Positions 47,504-57,877 of a stretch of 64,000 bases of DNA are shown here, piece after piece. Source of the stretch: Nitrospirota bacterium (lineage in GTDB: Bacteria > Nitrospirota > Thermodesulfovibrionia > Thermodesulfovibrionales > Dissulfurispiraceae); assembly GCA_015233655.1 (NCBI GenBank), contig JADFXI010000001.1, forward strand, positions 34,346 to 98,345. Reading direction: 5' to 3'. Every line of letters begins with the position of its first letter. Position 1 is the first letter of the stretch. The position numbers and the translations under genes were made by a program. The notes below the pieces were generated by a model. The model was not told the origin of the DNA, searched no databases, and worked only from the letters and a program-made list of their open reading frames with translations.

Positions 47504-49759
47504 CTATGATTCGTTTAAGACGTTATGAATGGTCCTGCTGAAACTTTCAACCGTATATGGCTTTGTGATGACGGCGCTGAAACCGTATTCTTGATATTGG
47601 GACATAACAGGGTCATTGGAGTAACCGCTTGATACAACCGCCTTGACGTCCGGATCAATGGCGAGCAGTTTTTTCATGGTCTCTTTCCCCCCAGTGCCTC
47701 CGGGTATTGTGAGGTCCATTATAACAATATCGTAGCGCTTATTTGCTTCAAGGGCCTCTCGATATTTCTTAATAGCTTCCTCGCCGTCAGCCGCCAGGTC
47801 AACTTCATATCCCAGCGTACTCAACATGTCTCCGGCAATGTCCCGGACCATGCTCTCATCGTCCATAAGCAGTACTTTCCCCTCGCCGGCGGCAATGTAC
47901 TTCTCTTCGGGCATACCGCAAACATCCTCGCTTCCCAAAGCCAGCAAGTAAATGTGGAATGTCGTGCCGACTCCGGGTGTTGATTCTACAGTAATGTGCC
48001 CGCCATGTTTCTGTATAATGGAGTAAACCGATGCAAGACCCAAGCCGCTTCCCTTCTCCTTTGTTGTAAAGTAAGGATCAAAAATCCGAGGAATATCTTC
48101 ACGCTCTATGCCGGTCCCGGTATCGCTTACCGAAATCTTTACGTATGTCCCCTCTTCCAGACCTGGTATCATATTCCGGCGAAGCATTACTTGATCGACT
48201 GAAAATACTATCTTGCCTCCGCCCGGCATCGCCTGCGCCGCATTGATGATCAGATTATTAAATACCTGGCTCATCTGACCGGCATCGATATCAATATTAC
48301 AGATGTCCCCGGAAACAACAAACTCCGCTGCTATGCTGCTCCCGGAGAGCACAAGGCTCGCCGATTCTTTGAGAATATCGACTATGGATTCCGTCCTTCT
48401 GACCGGTTCTCCGCCTCTGGCAAAAGTCAGCAGCCGATAAGCGAGTTCCGATGCCCTCTGAGATGCCTGTTCAGCCTTGTCCAATCTTGCATGCGCCTTA
48501 TTTTGGGAATCGATCTGCATCTTTGCAATACTTATATTGCCCACAATAGATGTCAGGATATTATTGAAGTCATGTGCTATCCCTCCGGCAAGCAGGCCGA
48601 CGGATTTAAGCTTTTCGGCCCTCGCAATCTCCTTTTCCATCCACTGCTTCTCAGTAACATCTCGGAATACGAGGACTACGCCTATCGTTACACTGTTCCT
48701 GTCCTTTATGGGGGCCGCACTGTCTTCAATTATTATTTCAGTGCCGTCCCTCCTTATCAGGGCGGTATGGTTGGCAAGACCTGTTATTATTCCTGTTCTA
48801 AGCACCTCATCAATAGGATTCATACAGCGCTCACGGGTCTTTTCATTAATAATGTTAAATACCTCCGGAAGATGTTTGCCGACTGCTTCCTGAAATGTCC
48901 ATCCCGTATGCCGTTCGGCAACCCTGTTGATCAGTGTGATCTTGCCGTCGATATCAGTAACTATAACTGCGTCTCCGATGCTTCTTAGCGTCACCGCAAG
49001 GCGTTCCTTCTCGTCGGCCAGCCTCTCTTCTCTTTCCTTGAGGGCCAGGCTCATGCGGTTGAACTCAGAGGAAAGCTCCCCTATTTCATCGCCCGAGTAA
49101 ACCGGAACACTTTCAGGGAACTCTCCCTCTATATGTTTCAACACAGACTCATGGAGCTGCATTATGGGCCTCAGCACATATCTGCCGAAGAACAGATCAA
49201 GGGCAACAGCTACGACAAGCGTTATCAGGACTGAGACTAATATGCTCTGGTTAAAAGCACTCTGCATTGAGCGGCGGGACTGTTCGGTCGAAAGCCTCAA
49301 CCTGGCATATCCGATCAAAATATTTTTATTGTCCGGTCCCTGGTCAGTTGTTTTATAGAAAATAGGCGCATAGAAATCCATCAGCAAACCTTTATTGCTG
49401 TGAAAATAAGCCTCGTTTGTCTTAAAATGGCTTATAGCAGCCGGGTCGGGCAGTTCATTGAGCCTGTCAAAAGGATAGGCATCCACCGTCTGCCACAATG
49501 ACGTGTATACCTGGGCAAGATCTACGTCTTCGGCATGAACTATGTCGGAAACTTTTCTGATAAATTCAAGGTTCTCTGCGGCGAGACCATCGGCAACGCC
49601 ACGCGCAAGCGATTCGACCATCGCGTCACCGCGCGCGATAATCTCCTTTTCTATTCCGCCCTTGTAAACATGTATGAATAAAGTTGCTCCGACAAGACTT
49701 ATCGAAATGGCGGCAGCGGTGACTACAGCCATAACCTTTGTTTTCAACGAAACTTTCAT
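47504..49759 (-). CDS. Membrane hybrid histidine kinase (sensor-HAMP-PAS-HisKA-HATPase-REC)
   Basis: TM N-terminus; YVLRPIMQLHESVLKHIEGEFPESVPVYSGDEIGELSSEFNRM (HAMP); GLLAGGIAHDFNNILTSIVGNI; HATPase GSGLGLASVYSI; REC VLLMDDESMVRDIAG...DIVIMDLTIPGGTGG. Confidence 0.93.
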   Translation of the reverse strand: MKVSLKTKVMAVVTAAAISISLVGATLFIHVYKGGIEKEIIARGDAMVESLARGVADGLAAENLEFIRKVSDIVHAEDVDLAQVYTSLWQTVDAYPFDRLNELPDPAAISHFKTNEAYFHSNKGLLMDFYAPIFYKTTDQGPDNKNILIGYARLRLSTEQSRRSMQSAFNQSILVSVLITLVVAVALDLFFGRYVLRPIMQLHESVLKHIEGEFPESVPVYSGDEIGELSSEFNRMSLALKEREERLADEKERLAVTLRSIGDAVIVTDIDGKITLINRVAERHTGWTFQEAVGKHLPEVFNIINEKTRERCMNPIDEVLRTGIITGLANHTALIRRDGTEIIIEDSAAPIKDRNSVTIGVVLVFRDVTEKQWMEKEIARAEKLKSVGLLAGGIAHDFNNILTSIVGNISIAKMQIDSQNKAHARLDKAEQASQRASELAYRLLTFARGGEPVRRTESIVDILKESASLVLSGSSIAAEFVVSGDICNIDIDAGQMSQVFNNLIINAAQAMPGGGKIVFSVDQVMLRRNMIPGLEEGTYVKISVSDTGTGIEREDIPRIFDPYFTTKEKGSGLGLASVYSIIQKHGGHITVESTPGVGTTFHIYLLALGSEDVCGMPEEKYIAAGEGKVLLMDDESMVRDIAGDMLSTLGYEVDLAADGEEAIKKYREALEANKRYDIVIMDLTIPGGTGGKETMKKLLAIDPDVKAVVSSGYSNDPVMSQYQEYGFSAVITKPYTVESFSRTIHNVLNES

Positions 49760-50571
49760 TTTAATTCACTTAGCGCCGGTATCCCGTAAGAGGCAATGAA
49801 CCCCTGGCCTTTACTGCTTAAAACATAGTCGATGAATTTCCTGACTTCAGGTTTGGGGTCCTTTTTAACGACGAGGTAAAGGGGCCTTCTGAGTGGATAC
49901 CTGCCGGACAATATGTTTTTCTTGCTAGGCTCGATGCCGTTTAGTCTGAGCATTTTCACTTCGCGCTTTCTTGCGCTTGCAAAACCTGTGCTGGCGAAGC
50001 CTTCAGGAGTTTTTTCGACCATCTGCTCCCATATGGCGACAGAAGATGCCAAGACTACAGAGTTTGGCTGCTTCGATACAGGCCTGCCGTTTAATATCAT
50101 TTTGCTTAATGACTGCCCTATGCCGCCCATCCCTTTTGTAGTGGAGATAAACGACGTAATGACCATATCATGGCCACGCAGCTGTTTCCAGTTCTTTATT
50201 TTTCCTTCATATATGTCCCTGACGTTTTTAGGTGTTATATTATTTACCGGATTCGATTTATTTACTATGAAAACCAGCGCATCCCAAGCAACAGGAATAA
50301 AGTCGAGGTCTGCAGGGTCGTCAGCTTCCTTTGCTTTGCACGATGCCGCAAAATCCACCCTGTTATTGAGCAAATCCACAAGTCCCCTGACGCTGCCGCC
50401 CCCTAAAACAGATATCCTTACGCCGGTCTCCTTTTCATATTCCTGGCAAAGATCTGCCAAATAGCCCACGCTGCTCACTGAACAACCACTTGCGATCATA
50501 TTTTCGGCAAAACTTGACGGCGTGTGTGAAAGCAGAAAAAAAATAAAAAACGGGACAAGAAGCTTGTACAT
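49756..50571 (-). CDS. PstS-like periplasmic substrate-binding protein
   Basis: Signal peptide; MIASGCSVSSVGYLADLCQEYEKETGVRISVLGGGSVRGLVDLLNNRVDFAASCKAKE...NPVNNITPKNVRDIYEGKIKNWKQLRG. Confidence 0.88.
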   Translation of the reverse strand: MYKLLVPFFIFFLLSHTPSSFAENMIASGCSVSSVGYLADLCQEYEKETGVRISVLGGGSVRGLVDLLNNRVDFAASCKAKEADDPADLDFIPVAWDALVFIVNKSNPVNNITPKNVRDIYEGKIKNWKQLRGHDMVITSFISTTKGMGGIGQSLSKMILNGRPVSKQPNSVVLASSVAIWEQMVEKTPEGFASTGFASARKREVKMLRLNGIEPSKKNILSGRYPLRRPLYLVVKKDPKPEVRKFIDYVLSSKGQGFIASYGIPALSELK

Positions 50572-50766
50572 AATAGTTACCCTCCCCCTGCCGCTATCGG
50601 TGACGAAAATCACAAAAAAATCATTTTCACACTTACTCGCATATTAGCATAATAAAAAACGGAAAATCCAATGGTTTCGTAATGGGTTGCGAACATTACT
50701 TGCACTTTGCCCGGTCATATGCAATATTGTGTATACTTAAGATGCGCGGTACGGAAAGAGACCATC

Positions 50767-52290
50767 ATGTTGAATAGAAGTTTCATCATATACCTGAACA
50801 ATGTCAGCGTGAAGATCCAGGGACGCACGCTATTGTCATGCATCAATTGGCAGATCAAGAGCGGCGAAAATTGGGCAGTCCTGGGCGGCAACGGTGCGGG
50901 CAAATCCACTCTTTTAAGGCTTGTCAGGGGTGAATTATGGCCGGACGCGGGAAGCGGAGGTAAAAGGCTTTACAAATTCGAGAGCGAAACTCAGGATAGC
51001 CCCCTGGGGATAAGAAAACGCATAGCACTCCTTTCTGCGGAACTGCAGGATGCTTACCACAGCAACCAGTGGGACATGAGTGGACGCGAGGTCGTATATA
51101 CCGGTTTTTTTGACAGCGCCTGGCTGCATCAGGAACCGACTGAGGAACAAAAAGACGCTGCGGAGCAACTGCTCCATGAGCTAAAACTGTATCACCTGGG
51201 CGGCAAAAACTTCCTCGAAATGTCACAGGGCGAGGCGAGGAAAATCCTTGTCGCACGGGCCCTGGTTTCGCGCCCTGCCATACTGGCGCTCGATGAACCC
51301 TGCGACGGGCTTGACTTGTCATCACGCAGGCAATTTCTGCATATGGTCGAGACTGTGGCCTCTTCCGGCATATCCGTATTATATGCGACGCACCGGATCG
51401 CGGAACTCATTCCATCCATTACCCATGTACTTAAGATCAGCAAAGGTAAAATCATTAAGCAGGGAAGAAAAGATGACGTTTTAAAAAAGGAAGGACTGAA
51501 TAAAACTTTAAGTCAGGCCGCAAAGCGCAATCCGCAATCGACTGGAAGCCCCTCCAAAAAAGGAAGACCCTTAATAACTATAAAACACTGCGATGTTTTT
51601 TTAGATCAGAAAAAAATATTGTCCCATCTTGACTGGGTCATGCGCAGGCGGGAACACTGGCTTATTATCGGCAGAAACGGGGCGGGCAAATCCACGCTGT
51701 TGAAGCTGATAGCTGGAGATATTTACCCTGCCCTCGGAGGAGAAATCAACAGGTTCGGAGAAAAGGGTCCTGGAAGCCTGCGAGATTTGCAAAGTAGAAT
51801 AGGCCTTGTATCTCCTGAGCCGCAGAGAGATTATTCATACGATATCAAAGGAGCAGATGCGGTAGTATCCGGCTTTTTCTCAAGCATAGGTTTATATGAC
51901 AAAATAACACCCGGACAAAGAGAGAAGGCCCTGCACTGGATAGATTTCTTTGACCTGCAGCACCTCTCTGAAAAAAGCATGTCGGAAATGTCGTACGGCG
52001 AGCAGAGGAAGATACTCATTGCAAGGGCGATGGTAAACAACCCCGACATACTTATCCTTGATGAACCGTGCAGCGGACTGGACAGCCAGTCGCGCACGCA
52101 CTTCCTCTCATTCCTGGAGCAAACGGCCCAATCCGGGGTCTCACTCATACTGGCAACGCATCATCTCGATGAGATGCCGCACGCAATTACGCATATAATG
52201 GCCATTAATGAAGGCAGAATTATTATGCAGGGCAAAAAAGAAGAAATTATGCAAAAGAATATATCAGCACTTTTTCTCGGCAACGACTAG
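50767..52290 (+). CDS. Tandem ABC ATPase protein (ModF-like)
   Basis: Two ABC cassettes: AVLGGNGAGKSTLLRLVRGELWPDAG...MSQGEARKILVARALVSRP and IIGRNGAGKSTLLKLIAGDIYPALGG...MSYGEQRKILIARAMVNNPDILILDEPCSGLD. Confidence 0.88.
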   Translation: MLNRSFIIYLNNVSVKIQGRTLLSCINWQIKSGENWAVLGGNGAGKSTLLRLVRGELWPDAGSGGKRLYKFESETQDSPLGIRKRIALLSAELQDAYHSNQWDMSGREVVYTGFFDSAWLHQEPTEEQKDAAEQLLHELKLYHLGGKNFLEMSQGEARKILVARALVSRPAILALDEPCDGLDLSSRRQFLHMVETVASSGISVLYATHRIAELIPSITHVLKISKGKIIKQGRKDDVLKKEGLNKTLSQAAKRNPQSTGSPSKKGRPLITIKHCDVFLDQKKILSHLDWVMRRREHWLIIGRNGAGKSTLLKLIAGDIYPALGGEINRFGEKGPGSLRDLQSRIGLVSPEPQRDYSYDIKGADAVVSGFFSSIGLYDKITPGQREKALHWIDFFDLQHLSEKSMSEMSYGEQRKILIARAMVNNPDILILDEPCSGLDSQSRTHFLSFLEQTAQSGVSLILATHHLDEMPHAITHIMAINEGRIIMQGKKEEIMQKNISALFLGND

Positions 52291-52378
52291 TCAAAAGTAC
52301 TCATACATATTCTACAAGAGCAGGCGGGATATAGTGCTGAAGCACTGTGCCATGACTGCTCGACACCGCATGCTCGCT

Positions 52379-55045
52379 TTAATGTTTCGATTGCCCTCTG
52401 CCGTAAATCCTTTTTGCAAATATCAGCTCTTCATCCCTGGTCTCCAGCCGGCCAAGTAATTTTTCATCCAGTATCTTGCCAAAGACCTCTGAATAGACGG
52501 GGCCGGGGGGAATGCCGTGTTTTTTGAGGTCGCTTCCTTTCAGCAACGGGTGCACATTCCTAAGCTCCAGCAGAAAACGCGATATCGCCTTTTTCTGGTC
52601 ACTGTCCTTCGCCAGCGCCATGCTGAACAGTATGACTTCGATGTCACAGTCTTTCAGCGTATGGTAAATATTGACAGGGCTGTCTGCTTTAAGCTGCTTA
52701 ACAACGCCCCGGGCCGTATTAATTATATGGAGGATCTGCTCCCTCGGTTTCGCGGGAACAGCGAGCCTGCCAAGCGCGGATTCAAGGTCCCCCTTATTCA
52801 GCTTATGTAAAAGCGCTGCCAGAAACAGCCGGCCCTTGTCGTATCTCTCGTCCAGAAAAAGCAGGTCAAACCATGATACGGAGTCATGAACGGCCTGGAG
52901 AAATCCTTCGAGTTCAGAAGAGAAAGACAGACTGTTTTGAATTACCTTCAGCAAACCGAAATCTCCGAGCCGCTTAAGGGCTTTTATGGGGTCGGTCTCG
53001 CTAAAGGTAAGCATCATTTCATCATAAAGGCGCGAGCCCGAAAGTTTCTCAAATATATTCATCCTGATCGCGAGCTTTATCAGGTTCTCAGTATGCTTGG
53101 TAAGTTTGAAGCCAAAACGCTCTGAAAATCGTATGGCCCTGAAAGCCCTCGTAGGGTCCTCCACAAAACTGAGATTATGAAGGACCCTGATGACCTTGTC
53201 TTTCAAATCGCGCCGGGCCCCGAAAAAATCGAGCAAAAGGCCGAAATCCTTTTTGTTCAGCTTCACCGCGAGGGTATTGATTGTAAAATCACGACGATAC
53301 AGGTCTTTCTTTATGGATGAACTCTCAACCTTGGGCAGCGCGGCAGGGGATTCGTAATATTCGGTCCTCGCCGTGGCAACATCAATCCTGAAGGTTTCCC
53401 GTATGACCTGCGCCGTGCCGAATTTTTGGTGCACCGTGACCTTTGATCCGGTCTTTTTTGCCAGAGTCCTGGCGAAAGAGATTCCGTCACCTTCTATAAC
53501 AATATCAATGTCCAGGTTTTCCATGCCTCTCAGCAAGTCACGTACGCAGCCGCCTACAAGATATACGCCAAACCCCAGTTCATCGCCGGTCTCTCCCGCA
53601 AGGATAAGAAAATCATAAATGCGCTGCGGCAAATTTCCCCTGAGAAGCCCTGAAAGTCTCTTGCCGAAACCGCCGAATGTTTCACTGGTTGCAGCCTCCC
53701 TTGACGATACCTTGCTCTTCCTGAGAAATTCCTCATAGAGGGACCTGAGTATGTCCGTCCTGGTCACCGCTCCTGTAATCCTGCCTTCAGACAAGACCGT
53801 GACAAACCTCTGATTATGTTCTATCATGGCCTTTTCAACCTCGGCAATCGGCATATCCGGTTCGGATGTCAGTGAATCGCTCGTTGCAAAGTCTTCGCAC
53901 CTGTTTCCGCCAAGCCCGTGAAATAGCGCCTTTTCAACCACCCCTCTTGTTATTACCCCAGCAAAACGGCCGTCTTTAACTACCGGAAGCGCATTGACCC
54001 CGTAGCGCGTCATAAAACGTTCAGCCTCCCTTATGCTGCTGCTGCTCTGTACAACTATGACCGGGGTAGTCATCACATCACGAACCATCCTTGCCGGACG
54101 AATGTATTTACGCAGGGCCTCGGCGAGCTTCTCCTCCACAATCTCGAAGGGAACATCTTTTATAGTTGCAGATGCAGCCGCAGGGTGTCCGCCTCCGCCG
54201 AACTCAGCCATAATACGCGCTGCGTCCAGCTCCGGGGCCCTGCTGCGCGCTACCATCAGGATCTTGTCAGCCATGCCTATCAGCAAAATGACCGCATCAG
54301 CCTCTTCCATGTTCATGATCTGATGCGCCAAATGAGCAACGTCGCCGAAACCTTCCATTGTCCCTTTTCCGATTTTGATCCTTATGCCCTGAATGACTAC
54401 CTCTTCTAGTGATTTTACAAGCTCATTCAAGAGAGCGAACTCCTCCCGGCTCATCTCTTCTTTAAGAAAATCCGAGACAATCTTGAGATTGGCCCCCTGC
54501 CGGATAAGCCAGGCCGCGGCCTGGAGGTCCCTGGGAGTAGTCGAGGGAAACAGCAGCGAACCGGTCTCCTGATATATACCGAGACACAGCACAGTCGCTT
54601 CAAGCGTACTCAAAGGGATATTTCTTTCCTTTATGATTTCAGCAAATATTGTCGAGACAGAACCGGCGGTATCGAGGACCATCACCTTTCCTCTGATATC
54701 GTCTTTTGTGGGCGGATGATGGTCATAAATATGCACCTCGACACCAGGGCGTGAAAGAAGCTCTTTGAAACCGCCGATGCGCTCAGAATTCTTGGTGTCT
54801 ACGATTATCAGCCGCTTGACGCTGTCAAGTTGAATTTCCCTGAATTTCTTTATTTCAGCGGGTTGAAAGGCGTCCACAAAATCTCTCACCTTTTTCTCCA
54901 TAGAGCCCGGAAAAACAATGACTGCATCAGGATACAGCTTTCTTGCCGCGATCGCCGAGGCCAGCGAGTCGAAATCGGTATTAAGATGTGATGTTATTAC
55001 GTCCATAAGGCATAGAATACCATAGTTTGACTTCTCCCCAGCCAA
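52379..55045 (-). CDS. DHH/DHHA1 phosphoesterase - 2xCBS - tRNA nucleotidyltransferase (poly-A polymerase/CCA family) fusion
   Basis: DVITSHLNTDFDSLASAIAA, IYDHHPPTK, GGGGHPAAASAT; CBS VRDVMTTPVIVVQSSSSI...; NTase VYLVGGCVRDLLRGMENLDIDIVIEGDG...RRDFTINTLAVKL. Confidence 0.95.
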   Translation of the reverse strand: MAGEKSNYGILCLMDVITSHLNTDFDSLASAIAARKLYPDAVIVFPGSMEKKVRDFVDAFQPAEIKKFREIQLDSVKRLIIVDTKNSERIGGFKELLSRPGVEVHIYDHHPPTKDDIRGKVMVLDTAGSVSTIFAEIIKERNIPLSTLEATVLCLGIYQETGSLLFPSTTPRDLQAAAWLIRQGANLKIVSDFLKEEMSREEFALLNELVKSLEEVVIQGIRIKIGKGTMEGFGDVAHLAHQIMNMEEADAVILLIGMADKILMVARSRAPELDAARIMAEFGGGGHPAAASATIKDVPFEIVEEKLAEALRKYIRPARMVRDVMTTPVIVVQSSSSIREAERFMTRYGVNALPVVKDGRFAGVITRGVVEKALFHGLGGNRCEDFATSDSLTSEPDMPIAEVEKAMIEHNQRFVTVLSEGRITGAVTRTDILRSLYEEFLRKSKVSSREAATSETFGGFGKRLSGLLRGNLPQRIYDFLILAGETGDELGFGVYLVGGCVRDLLRGMENLDIDIVIEGDGISFARTLAKKTGSKVTVHQKFGTAQVIRETFRIDVATARTEYYESPAALPKVESSSIKKDLYRRDFTINTLAVKLNKKDFGLLLDFFGARRDLKDKVIRVLHNLSFVEDPTRAFRAIRFSERFGFKLTKHTENLIKLAIRMNIFEKLSGSRLYDEMMLTFSETDPIKALKRLGDFGLLKVIQNSLSFSSELEGFLQAVHDSVSWFDLLFLDERYDKGRLFLAALLHKLNKGDLESALGRLAVPAKPREQILHIINTARGVVKQLKADSPVNIYHTLKDCDIEVILFSMALAKDSDQKKAISRFLLELRNVHPLLKGSDLKKHGIPPGPVYSEVFGKILDEKLLGRLETRDEELIFAKRIYGRGQSKH

Positions 55046-55121
55046 AATTTTAAAATGTTAGGACGCACCTTAGTTTTCAGGCATTTAGGGTACATACAGA
55101 GCGAAAGAGGAAGATAAAGAT

Positions 55122-56237
55122 ATGTGCAGACTGGCAGCTATCACTTCAAATGAGTACATCTCGCCAATGGAGCCGATTATGGCCCTTGAAACCATGAAAG
55201 AGGGACATGACGGTTCAGGCCTTGGCCTAACTCTTAAAAACCTCGGCGGGGCCTTTGAGAAACTGAAGAAATATCCGATAATGTCGGGCATTTGTTCGAT
55301 GGCCGGCAAAAAAATGCTTGATGACTTCATGAAAAAAGAGGGTTTTACTCTCAAGCATGAATGGAAACCGAAGCTAAAGCAGGTTAAAGGAATTGTCCCG
55401 CACGACTATTATTTTGCCCGCGCTTACGACTATCCTGCGGCCTTCAGAAACAAATCACATCAGGAAAAAGAAGACCTTCTGATGAATACGCGCCTGTCAC
55501 TCCGGAAGATCGGGGAGCCGGGAGAAGCTTTATTTGTCTTTTCGTTTTATCCTGATGTCCTCACGCTGAAAGAAGTGGGCGACCCTCTCCAGGTTGCCGA
55601 CTTTTTCGGTCTCGACGACGACAGGCTGAAGGCCAAGATCATTCTGGCCCAGGGAAGACAGAACACCAATTATGCGATTTATCTGTATGCCTGTCATCCT
55701 TTTTTCATACAGGGCTTTTGCTCGATGACCAACGGGGAGAATACCGCTTTCGTCCCTATCAGAGAATTCCTTTCGAGCAGGGGCTTTCCTGGATACATGG
55801 GGTACAACAGCGACAGCGAAGTCTTTACGCACATATTGCATTATGCCGTGAGGCAGCTGCATCTGCCCCTGCCTTATTATAAGGACATCATAACGCCTCT
55901 CAAATCGACGGAAATCGATATGCGTACCGACAGGGAGGCCCTCAGACTGATGAAGCAGTCACTGCGCTCACTCTGCATTGACGGCCCCAACGTTATCATC
56001 GGGTTCACGCCGGACGGCACATGTTTCATGGTGCACGATGCAAAGAAGCTGAGGCCGGGGGTCGTAGGCGGGATAAAAGGCAGATATGCATTAATGTCCG
56101 AGGAATGCGGCGTTGACAGTGCGGTGCCCAAGCGGGACAGGAGCAAAGATCTTTTCCCCATGAAATACGACATGGTAATTGTCTCGCCGCAGGCAGAGGA
56201 GGTAAAGGTATGGAACCAGCAGCAGGGTCAATATTAG
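55122..56237 (+). CDS. Class II glutamine amidotransferase (glutamate synthase GATase subunit)
   Basis: MCRLAAITSNEYISPMEPIMALETMKEGHDGSGLGLTLKNLGG (N-terminal Cys2); upstream of gltB-type FMN domain gene. Confidence 0.88.
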   Translation: MCRLAAITSNEYISPMEPIMALETMKEGHDGSGLGLTLKNLGGAFEKLKKYPIMSGICSMAGKKMLDDFMKKEGFTLKHEWKPKLKQVKGIVPHDYYFARAYDYPAAFRNKSHQEKEDLLMNTRLSLRKIGEPGEALFVFSFYPDVLTLKEVGDPLQVADFFGLDDDRLKAKIILAQGRQNTNYAIYLYACHPFFIQGFCSMTNGENTAFVPIREFLSSRGFPGYMGYNSDSEVFTHILHYAVRQLHLPLPYYKDIITPLKSTEIDMRTDREALRLMKQSLRSLCIDGPNVIIGFTPDGTCFMVHDAKKLRPGVVGGIKGRYALMSEECGVDSAVPKRDRSKDLFPMKYDMVIVSPQAEEVKVWNQQQGQY

Positions 56238-57877
56238 ACCATAATCATCACCTCTCGCTAAGAGAGTTCCCTTATATAATCAGATGGCGGGACGACCGCT
56301 GCAAGCGTTGCGGCAGGTGTACGGCCGTATGCCCGGTCAAGGCCATCGCGCCGTCAGTCAAAGTCCAGAGAATCGTTCGGTCCGAGGGCCCTCTGCCAGC
56401 TCCAACCGCTGTGAGAGCTACTACCCACGTAGTTGAACAGGTAACTGATATAGAACGATACTGCACCGGATGCGGAGCTTGCTCTCTGGTATGCCCGAAT
56501 GAAGCGATAGAGCCTGAACTAAATCCACAAAACAAATTCCTTCATTATAAGAACAAAGGCGGAGACGCCTATAAACGCGGCGGCAGGAGAAACGACCCGT
56601 CTGTCTCGACGCTCGATAGGCTGAAATTCACGAGGATTTCGATGCTTACCGACCCTGCTCTTGACGCCGGCAGACACGAATTCCGCATTCGGTCACTATT
56701 GGGAAGGATCCTGCCTCCTGAAGAAATGCCTCTGACCCTGGATAACGGCGTTCTCGGGATCGACAAGAAGAGCGGCAAGTTCGTTCCCCCTGTCCGTGAA
56801 ATATTCCCCATAATGATCGGAAGCATGTCCATAGGGGCGCTTTCTCCGCCTATGTGGGAAGGTCTCGCAATGGGGATTTCGTATCTGAATGAGGTTGAAG
56901 GGTTGCCGGTCGTGATGGCATCAGGAGAGGGAGGAATGCCCCCCCGGCTGTTGAGATCTAAATATCTTAAGTATTTCATAATACAGATAGCATCGGGCTA
57001 TTTCGGCTGGGATGAAATAATCCGTGCATTGCCGGACATGGTTGAAGACCCGGCAGCCATTGAAATCAAATACGGTCAGGGAGCTAAGCCCGGAGACGGC
57101 GGCCTCCTGATGGCCCAGAAGGTTTTGAAGCTGATCGCAAAAATTCGGGGCGTACCTCAATTTGTCGATCTGGCTTCACCACCGACACACCAGACTAAAT
57201 ACTCTATCGAAGAAGCAGTCGCAAAGATGATCCAGTCCATGTCAATGGCCTGGGGCTTCAGAGTGCCTGTGTATCCGAAGATATCCGGGAGCAAGACTGC
57301 AAAAGCGGTCTTGAATAACCTCGCCAGGAACCCCTTTGCAGCAGGCCTGTGTATCGACGGCGAGGACGGGGGCACCGGCGCGGCTTATAATGTATCAATG
57401 GACAAGATGGGACACCCCATTGCTTCCAATTTACGGGAATGTTATCTCGACCTGGTAAAACAGGGGAAACAGAATGAGCTTCCGCTGATCGCTGCGGGAG
57501 GCGTCGGCAAAAAAGGTAACCTTGCGGCAAATGCGGCTGCGCTCATTATGCTCGGCGCGTCTGCGGTTGCTGTCGGCAAATACATTATGCAGGCTGCGGC
57601 AGACTGCTTCGGCGACGAATACAACCGCTGCAACCTGTGTAATACCGGAAAATGTCCGAGAGGCATCACCACCCAGGACCCAAAGCTATACAGACGGTTG
57701 GATTCAGACAAGGTTGCGGAGCGAGTGGTCGAGGTCTTCAAAGCAGCTGATGTGGAATTACGGAAGATATTTGCTCCGATGGGCCGCAGCACAGAACTGC
57801 CCATCGGCATGTCCGACGGATTGAGTATCGACGATAAAGCAATGGCAGAGAGGTTGGGAATAAGTTATGCGTGCTAA
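56210..57877 (+). CDS. gltB: Glutamate synthase FMN-binding subunit with N-terminal ferredoxin domain
   Basis: CKRCGRCTAVCPVKAI, CTGCGACSLVCPNEAI; FPIMIGSMSIGALSPPMWEGLAMG...KPGDGGLLMAQKV...FVDLASPPTHQTKYSIEE. Confidence 0.93.
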   Translation: MEPAAGSILDHNHHLSLREFPYIIRWRDDRCKRCGRCTAVCPVKAIAPSVKVQRIVRSEGPLPAPTAVRATTHVVEQVTDIERYCTGCGACSLVCPNEAIEPELNPQNKFLHYKNKGGDAYKRGGRRNDPSVSTLDRLKFTRISMLTDPALDAGRHEFRIRSLLGRILPPEEMPLTLDNGVLGIDKKSGKFVPPVREIFPIMIGSMSIGALSPPMWEGLAMGISYLNEVEGLPVVMASGEGGMPPRLLRSKYLKYFIIQIASGYFGWDEIIRALPDMVEDPAAIEIKYGQGAKPGDGGLLMAQKVLKLIAKIRGVPQFVDLASPPTHQTKYSIEEAVAKMIQSMSMAWGFRVPVYPKISGSKTAKAVLNNLARNPFAAGLCIDGEDGGTGAAYNVSMDKMGHPIASNLRECYLDLVKQGKQNELPLIAAGGVGKKGNLAANAAALIMLGASAVAVGKYIMQAAADCFGDEYNRCNLCNTGKCPRGITTQDPKLYRRLDSDKVAERVVEVFKAADVELRKIFAPMGRSTELPIGMSDGLSIDDKAMAERLGISYAC

